From contig MU647849.1 in NCBI GenBank assembly GCA_026770585.1, positions 22,155 through 39,251 of the forward strand: a stretch of 17,097 bases of DNA, written 5' to 3'. The notes beneath the pieces are model-generated. The model did no database searches and was not told the DNA's origin. It was given only the letters and a program-made list of their open reading frames with translations. This DNA comes from Baffinella frigidus (taxonomy: Eukaryota; Cryptophyceae; Cryptomonadales; Baffinellaceae). Positions 13,863 to 17,097 of the stretch are shown one piece after another. The position numbers and the translations under genes were made by a program. Each line of letters begins with the position of its first letter. The stretch's first letter is position 1.

Positions 13863-14123
13863 CTAGTTGCGCTTGGCAGCCTTTCCGCCGTTGCAAGACG
13901 GGTTCTTGCCGGAAGGCTGTGCGTTCTGCACAGCCTCGCGCTTCTTCTTGTCTAGGGCCGCCTTCAGCGCTTTCTGGAGGTGCTCGATGTGCGAAGACGA
14001 CGAACCCGAGACGTCCTCCATTTGCTGGCTGAGCATCTCGAGGTACTTGACCGGCTCGCGTTGCTGCCAATCGCGTTGTTTCTCCGCACGCTTGTTATGT
14101 TCGTTGAGGATGGTGAAGTTCAT
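13863..14123 (-). CDS. Small charged coiled-coil protein, 86 aa
   Basis: The ATG at 14123 begins MNFTILNEHNKRAEKQRDW. The middle (residues 25-60) is helical with heptad-like spacing and a Ser run (SGSSSSHIEHLQKALKAAL). The C-terminus is Lys/Asn/Gly-rich. No family is recognised. GC-rich codon use matches the better-supported genes, and the overlapping plus-strand ORFs look like shadows. The gene is bounded upstream by the satellite and downstream by the hairpins, so no shared transcription unit is visible. Confidence 0.65.
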   Translation of the reverse strand: MNFTILNEHNKRAEKQRDWQQREPVKYLEMLSQQMEDVSGSSSSHIEHLQKALKAALDKKKREAVQNAQPSGKNPSCNGGKAAKRN

Positions 14124-14176
14124 GGACTGGTGAACTTGGCACCTGGTTTGTGAAACAGGATTTAATGGTTAGTACC

Positions 14177-14991
14177 TAGGGTTTGAAGCCAAGGATTGGG
14201 GTTTAAAGTCGAGGGGGTTGGAACTGAAGTCGAGGGTTTGGGGTTTAAAGTCGAGGGTCTATGATTTAAAGTCGAGGGTTTAGGGTTCAAACCCGAAGGT
14301 TGGGGTTTAAATTCAAGGGTTTAGGGGTTAAAGCCGAGGGTCTATGGTTTAAAGTCGAGGATTTAGGGTTCAACGCCAAGGGTTGTGGGGTTAAATTCAA
14401 GGGTTTAGGGTTTAAAGTCGAGTGTTTAGGGTTTAAAGTCGAGGGCTTAGGGTTCAAAGCCGAGGGTTAGGGGTTTAAATTCAAGGGGTTAGGGGTTAAA
14501 GCCGAGGGTCTATGGTCTAAAGTCGAGGATTTAGGGTTCAAATCCAAGGGTTGTGGGTTTAAAGTCGAGGGTTTAGGGTTTAAAGTCGAGGGTTTAGGGT
14601 TTAAAGTCGAGGGTTTAGGGTTCAAAGCCGATGGGTAGGGGTTTAAATTCAAGGGTTTAGGGGTTAAAGCCGAGGGTCTATGGTTTAAAGTCGAGGATTT
14701 AGGGTTCAAAGCCAAGGGGTGTGGGTTTAAATTCAAGGATTTAGGGTTTAAAGTCGAGTGTTTAGGGTTTAAAGTCAAGGGTTTAGGGTTCAAAGCCGAG
14801 GGTTGGGGGTTTAAATTCAAGGGTTTAGGGGTTAAAGCCGAGGGTATATGGTTTAAAGTCGAGGATTTAGGGTTCAAATCCGAGGGGGTTGGGTTTAAAT
14901 TCAAGGGCTTATGTGTTAAAGCCGAGGGTCTATGGTTTAAAGCCGAGGGGTCAGGGTTCAAAGCCGAGGGATTGTGCCCAAGATTGAGAAT
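14177..14991. repeat. 21-bp satellite with 168-bp higher-order period
   Basis: About 39 units close to GTTTAGG-GTTTAAA-GTCGAGG, that is, three heptamers each resembling the telomere repeat GTTTAGG. Variant units recur in order: the marker TCTATGG (TATATGG in the fourth) starts at 14341, 14509, 14677 and 14845, exactly 168 bp (eight units) apart. Further copies lie about half a period away, near 14258 and at 14929. The minus-strand frame 14467-14961 stays open only because the unit has no stop there; it encodes a monotonous seven-residue LNPKPST repeat. I treat the tract as non-coding. Confidence 0.9.
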
Positions 14992-15121
14992 TTGGACTTT
15001 AGCGTTTATATCCTAAGGGGTATGGTGCGGGGTTGGGGTGGGGTGGGATGTACTCGCGGACGGAGTTGGGGCACCCGGGAGCGTTGCATCGGTCGTACAC
15101 CGGTCTCGCCGGGCATACCTA

Positions 15122-15184
15122 TGTTGCAGGGTTGAAAGTTATACACATGTGTTGCAAGGTTAAAATTGATATGCGGGTGTTGCA
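15122..15184. repeat. 28-bp direct repeats
   Basis: TGTTGCA starts at 15122, 15150 and 15178, with similar following sequence (GGTTnAAA then a TAT-rich stretch) in the first two. The tract overlaps the end of the zinc-finger frame (stop at 15160). The sequence between the satellite and here (14992-15121) is GC-rich and has no gene I can support. Confidence 0.7.
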
Positions 15185-15471
15185 ATAGTCTGGAGTTCTC
15201 TTTCAGTATTTGGGCAATGGAGTACCGGCACGTGGGCCTTGAGCTCGTAGGGCTTGAACCGCTTGGCGCAGAAGTTGCACGCACCCAACGCGAAGGGTCC
15301 ACCGGGTGCGTACTTGCACATCTCGTAGTGCTTGGCGACGTTGCGGTACCTACCGCGCCACATGCACCGAGCGGGCGCCTCCTGTAATCGTGCACCGGTC
15401 CAAGTTAGCGTCTGCACACACATGATGTGCCAATGGCACGCACGCTCCCGCGGTCTTGGCAGCGAACACAT
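15160..15471 (-). CDS. TRAF-type zinc-finger segment, probable last exon of the RING gene
   Basis: This minus-strand frame is open to an ATG at 15471, but its useful part is 15381-15160 (about 73 codons). It carries CMWRG...KHYEMC (C-x-W-x-G ... H-x3-C) and CNFCAKRF...HVPVLHC (C-x2-C-x12-H-x5-C), both in the style of TRAF/SIAH zinc fingers. Such fingers normally follow a RING domain in one protein, and the RING ORF lies just upstream in a different frame. A pyrimidine-poor but acceptable acceptor (TTACAG) ends at 15382, and a consensus-like branch site CTAAC lies about 23 nt before it. I therefore read it as the C-terminal exon. A frameshift or a separate small gene are alternatives. Confidence 0.6.
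   Translation of the reverse strand: MCSLPRPRERACHWHIMCVQTLTWTGARLQEAPARCMWRGRYRNVAKHYEMCKYAPGGPFALGACNFCAKRFKPYELKAHVPVLHCPNTERELQTIATPAYQF
15382..15467 (-). other. Candidate spliceosomal intron in the RING gene
   Basis: The acceptor AG is at 15383-15382 and the branch-like CTAAC at 15408-15404. In-phase donor GTs exist at 15467 (86-nt intron) and 15485 (104-nt intron); neither has an ideal donor consensus. Using the 15467 donor places C420 of the RING ORF in front of the first zinc finger at the spacing expected for a TRAF-type finger. The unspliced RING frame stops at the TAA inside the branch motif. Confidence 0.5.
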
Positions 15472-16727
15472 AACAAACGTTTCACGGAGATACTAGATTC
15501 ACCCGGATATTGAAGGGAGTGGAACACCGGTGGGGTAGATACCTTCTCAAGAGCGGCGAGCTGTTCGCCGTCTTGTCCGACCGCGTGTCTCGCCCTCTTG
15601 GAACCGACCCCCGAGACGCGCGACTTGTTGCCCGTGCACGACCCCTCGTTGTTGCTCGAAGAGTTGACGGGCTCGTAGCCGGGTGTAGCAAGCGCGTCGT
15701 CCCGGCAGTCGACGTCGAACGGGTCGAGCGTCATCTCCTTGCGCTCGTCGCGATCGGGCCCGTTGGGGCACCACGACGGCAGCGAATTGATGATGCAGTC
15801 GGTGGTGCGTACGGCGTGCGGGAGAGTGTGGAAGTGGTAGCTCTCGACGCAGATGGGACAGTGTTGCTTCGACCTGGACTGCGCATTCCGCAAACCGAGG
15901 ATGCAGTGCTTGCAGCCGGAGTGGGTGCACGGCAGCTGGACGCACTGGTGCATGACGAGCTGGCAGATGATGCAGAGGCTGTTACCCGAGCTCTCGGGGT
16001 CTTCGATGACGGACGGGTGGCGCGTTTCGTCGCAGGGCTGGCCATGCGGTGGAAGGTTGGCGGCTTCGCGGATCTCGGCAGCCTTGCGGCTCCCGCGGGA
16101 AGACTCGTCATTCCACCACGCTTCTTGGTCGACGATGGTGTTGCGCATCTTGCGTGAGAGAGGGATAGCGCGCGAGAGAGGGGTGGTCGGGGGGGTGGTG
16201 TCACGGGAAGCACCGGCGCGAGACGGAGAAAGCGATGCATTCCCGGTGCGACGCTGGTTGCCGTTGGTTGGCGCGCGGGTACCCGAGGCACGGAGAAAAT
16301 CATGGATAGCATACTCATCGCCCTCTGGCGCTTCGCTCGACATGATTGGAGAACTCGAAGCGGTCTGCTGCCCGTCTCCCCCGTCATCGGACTCGTCGCT
16401 GTCCTCGTTCTCGTTGTCCTCGTTCTCCTCGTTGTCGATGCCTTGGTCCGGCGCGTCGTCTGGACGCACAGCCCGTGAAGCGGTTGCTGTCCTTTGGCGC
16501 TTTGGGCCCATCCGACCGCGGTTGTGCAAAGACACCCGACCGCCCCCGCGGCCGCCGCGGCTGCCGCGGCCACCACGGCCGCCATTGACACCGTTGCGAG
16601 AAAGACGAAGGTTCTTCGCCAGAAGGCGCGACGCCTTTGCAGCCTTGCCCTGGGTGAAGTTGCTCACGCTAGACGTCCCACGCTTGGGCCGCCTGGAACC
16701 CGGCTGGGCTCTCTTGCGGGAGGACAT
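15405..16727 (-). CDS. RING-finger protein, probable E3 ubiquitin ligase
   Basis: 440 residues if unspliced, from the ATG at 16727. The N-terminus is basic with an RGG box (residues 49-64, GGRGGRGSRGGRGGGR), the type that binds RNA. An acidic stretch follows (99-118), then a Ser/Thr/Pro-rich region (125-195). A complete C3HC4 RING lies at 252-293: CIIC, then CTHSGCKHC, ending CPIC. RING domains recruit a ubiquitin-loaded E2, and with a following TRAF-type zinc finger (see 15160-15471) the layout matches RING-TRAF ligases of eukaryotes. Residues 340-410 are a polar linker. The stop at 15405 may be intronic. The target is unknown. Several long plus-strand frames opposite are GC-rich shadows. 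It is divergent from the MYND gene. Confidence 0.85.
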   Translation of the reverse strand: MSSRKRAQPGSRRPKRGTSSVSNFTQGKAAKASRLLAKNLRLSRNGVNGGRGGRGSRGGRGGGRVSLHNRGRMGPKRQRTATASRAVRPDDAPDQGIDNEENEDNENEDSDESDDGGDGQQTASSSPIMSSEAPEGDEYAIHDFLRASGTRAPTNGNQRRTGNASLSPSRAGASRDTTPPTTPLSRAIPLSRKMRNTIVDQEAWWNDESSRGSRKAAEIREAANLPPHGQPCDETRHPSVIEDPESSGNSLCIICQLVMHQCVQLPCTHSGCKHCILGLRNAQSRSKQHCPICVESYHFHTLPHAVRTTDCIINSLPSWCPNGPDRDERKEMTLDPFDVDCRDDALATPGYEPVNSSSNNEGSCTGNKSRVSGVGSKRARHAVGQDGEQLAALEKVSTPPVFHSLQYPGESSISVKRLLCVRCQDRGSVRAIGTSCVCRR

Positions 16728-17012
16728 GCTCCAATTCGGACCGGGTGCAGGGAGACGCGAAAATTTCCCTTTGTTCGTTTTTATTCTTGGGTTTTAAACT
16801 CTGAAAGTCAACAAATCATAGAATGTTGTCCGTTTAAAGTGAATTGTGCAACTTAGTGACGTGAGACAGACAGGCTCGCAACCTTTGTATTTACCCTGTG
16901 ACTCCGAGGCTCGAAACCTGTGTAAGCGAACAAAGGGCGGCCAAAAGAAAGAGCTGAAAGGAGGAGGCTGGGCTGGGGCTACTGAGAGGAGAGACACAGC
17001 CGTAGCAGCAGC
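16728..17012. other. Divergent intergenic region between the RING and MYND genes
   Basis: No gene seen. TTTAAAA on the minus strand near 16791-16797 lies about 64 nt before the RING ATG and could be its TATA element. No clear box is visible for the plus-strand gene. Unlike the other divergent promoters, it has no CACGTG. Confidence 0.5.
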
Positions 17013-17097
17013 ATGGACAAGTGCTGTGGTGTCTGCAAGCGGTGCGCCAGTGACCTGCTGCATTGCGCGAAGTGCAAGAACGTGTGGTACTGCGGCA
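17013..17097 (+). CDS. MYND zinc-finger protein, start only (runs off right edge)
   Basis: The ATG at 17013 opens a frame to the window end, 28 codons. C5-x2-C8, then LLHC-x2-C (C17, C20) and VWYC (C25) match the first half of a MYND finger, which binds two zinc ions and proline-rich peptides in partner proteins. The second half and any attached domain (SET, ankyrin or other) lie outside the window. There is no TATA-like box at the usual distance, so the true start could be elsewhere, but the motif itself is clear. Confidence 0.75.
   Translation, partial: MDKCCGVCKRCASDLLHCAKCKNVWYCG

Noticed and set aside
14467-14961. 164-aa frame of LNPKPST repeats
   Set aside because: It is open only because the 21-bp satellite unit lacks a stop in that frame, and it has no non-repeat sequence or promoter.
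14177-14991. CRISPR-like array
   Set aside because: Units are contiguous, with no unique spacers, and vary gradually as in a satellite.
15006-15121. Possible further exon of the RING gene (Cys-Pro-rich frame on the minus strand)
   Set aside because: One frame shows a CNAPGC-like pair, but there is no convincing splice pair and the zinc-finger frame ends properly at 15160.
15510-16797. Overlapping plus-strand frames of 215 and 314 aa
   Set aside because: They are antisense to the RING protein, whose C3HC4 motif fixes the coding strand.

Overview
The window looks like part of a large eukaryotic DNA virus genome of the nucleocytoplasmic type, or a copy of one integrated in an algal or protist genome. 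The reasons are dense ORFs on both strands that are mostly intronless, TATA-like boxes very close to start codons, AATAAA-like signals after several stops, and the protein set: three ankyrin proteins, a RING finger, a MYND finger, a chromodomain and a PhyH-type Fe(II)/2-oxoglutarate oxygenase. Roughly balanced base composition, abundant tandem repeats, a telomere-like TTTAGGG-derived satellite and one likely spliceosomal intron would fit a nuclear virus such as a brown-alga phaeovirus. No hallmark gene (capsid, polymerase, packaging ATPase) is present, so this assignment is inference, and a compact protist genome is not excluded.

Left part (1-4700): a partial proline-rich repeat protein runs off the left edge on the minus strand. 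It is followed by ankyrin protein 1 (minus), an unrecognised 188-aa protein (plus), ankyrin protein 3 (minus), a plus-strand coding remnant without an ATG, and a 254-aa protein with a signal-peptide-like start (minus). Middle (4900-8194): an AT-richer gene is cut by an in-frame TAG, and a duplicated element of about 45 bp lies on either side of it. A lysine-rich 405-aa protein follows. Next (8195-12607): a G-box promoter array and the PhyH-like oxygenase (plus), then a basic 424-aa protein and ankyrin protein 2, a paralogue of ankyrin protein 1 (both minus).

Right part (12608-17097): a second G-box array is followed by an AT-rich repeat block and a chromodomain protein (plus). Two perfect hairpins whose stems differ by compensated substitutions come next, then an 86-aa charged protein (minus) and about 800 bp of 21-bp satellite with a 168-bp higher-order period. 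A RING protein (minus) follows; its TRAF-type zinc finger sits in another frame behind a probable intron. The start of a MYND-finger gene runs off the right edge.

No single pathway links the genes. The common theme is host interaction and regulation: ankyrin, RING and MYND proteins for protein contacts or ubiquitin transfer, and a chromodomain for chromatin. The strongest non-coding signals are CACGTG arrays spaced by about 25-27 bp or a multiple in three promoters, and the covarying hairpins.
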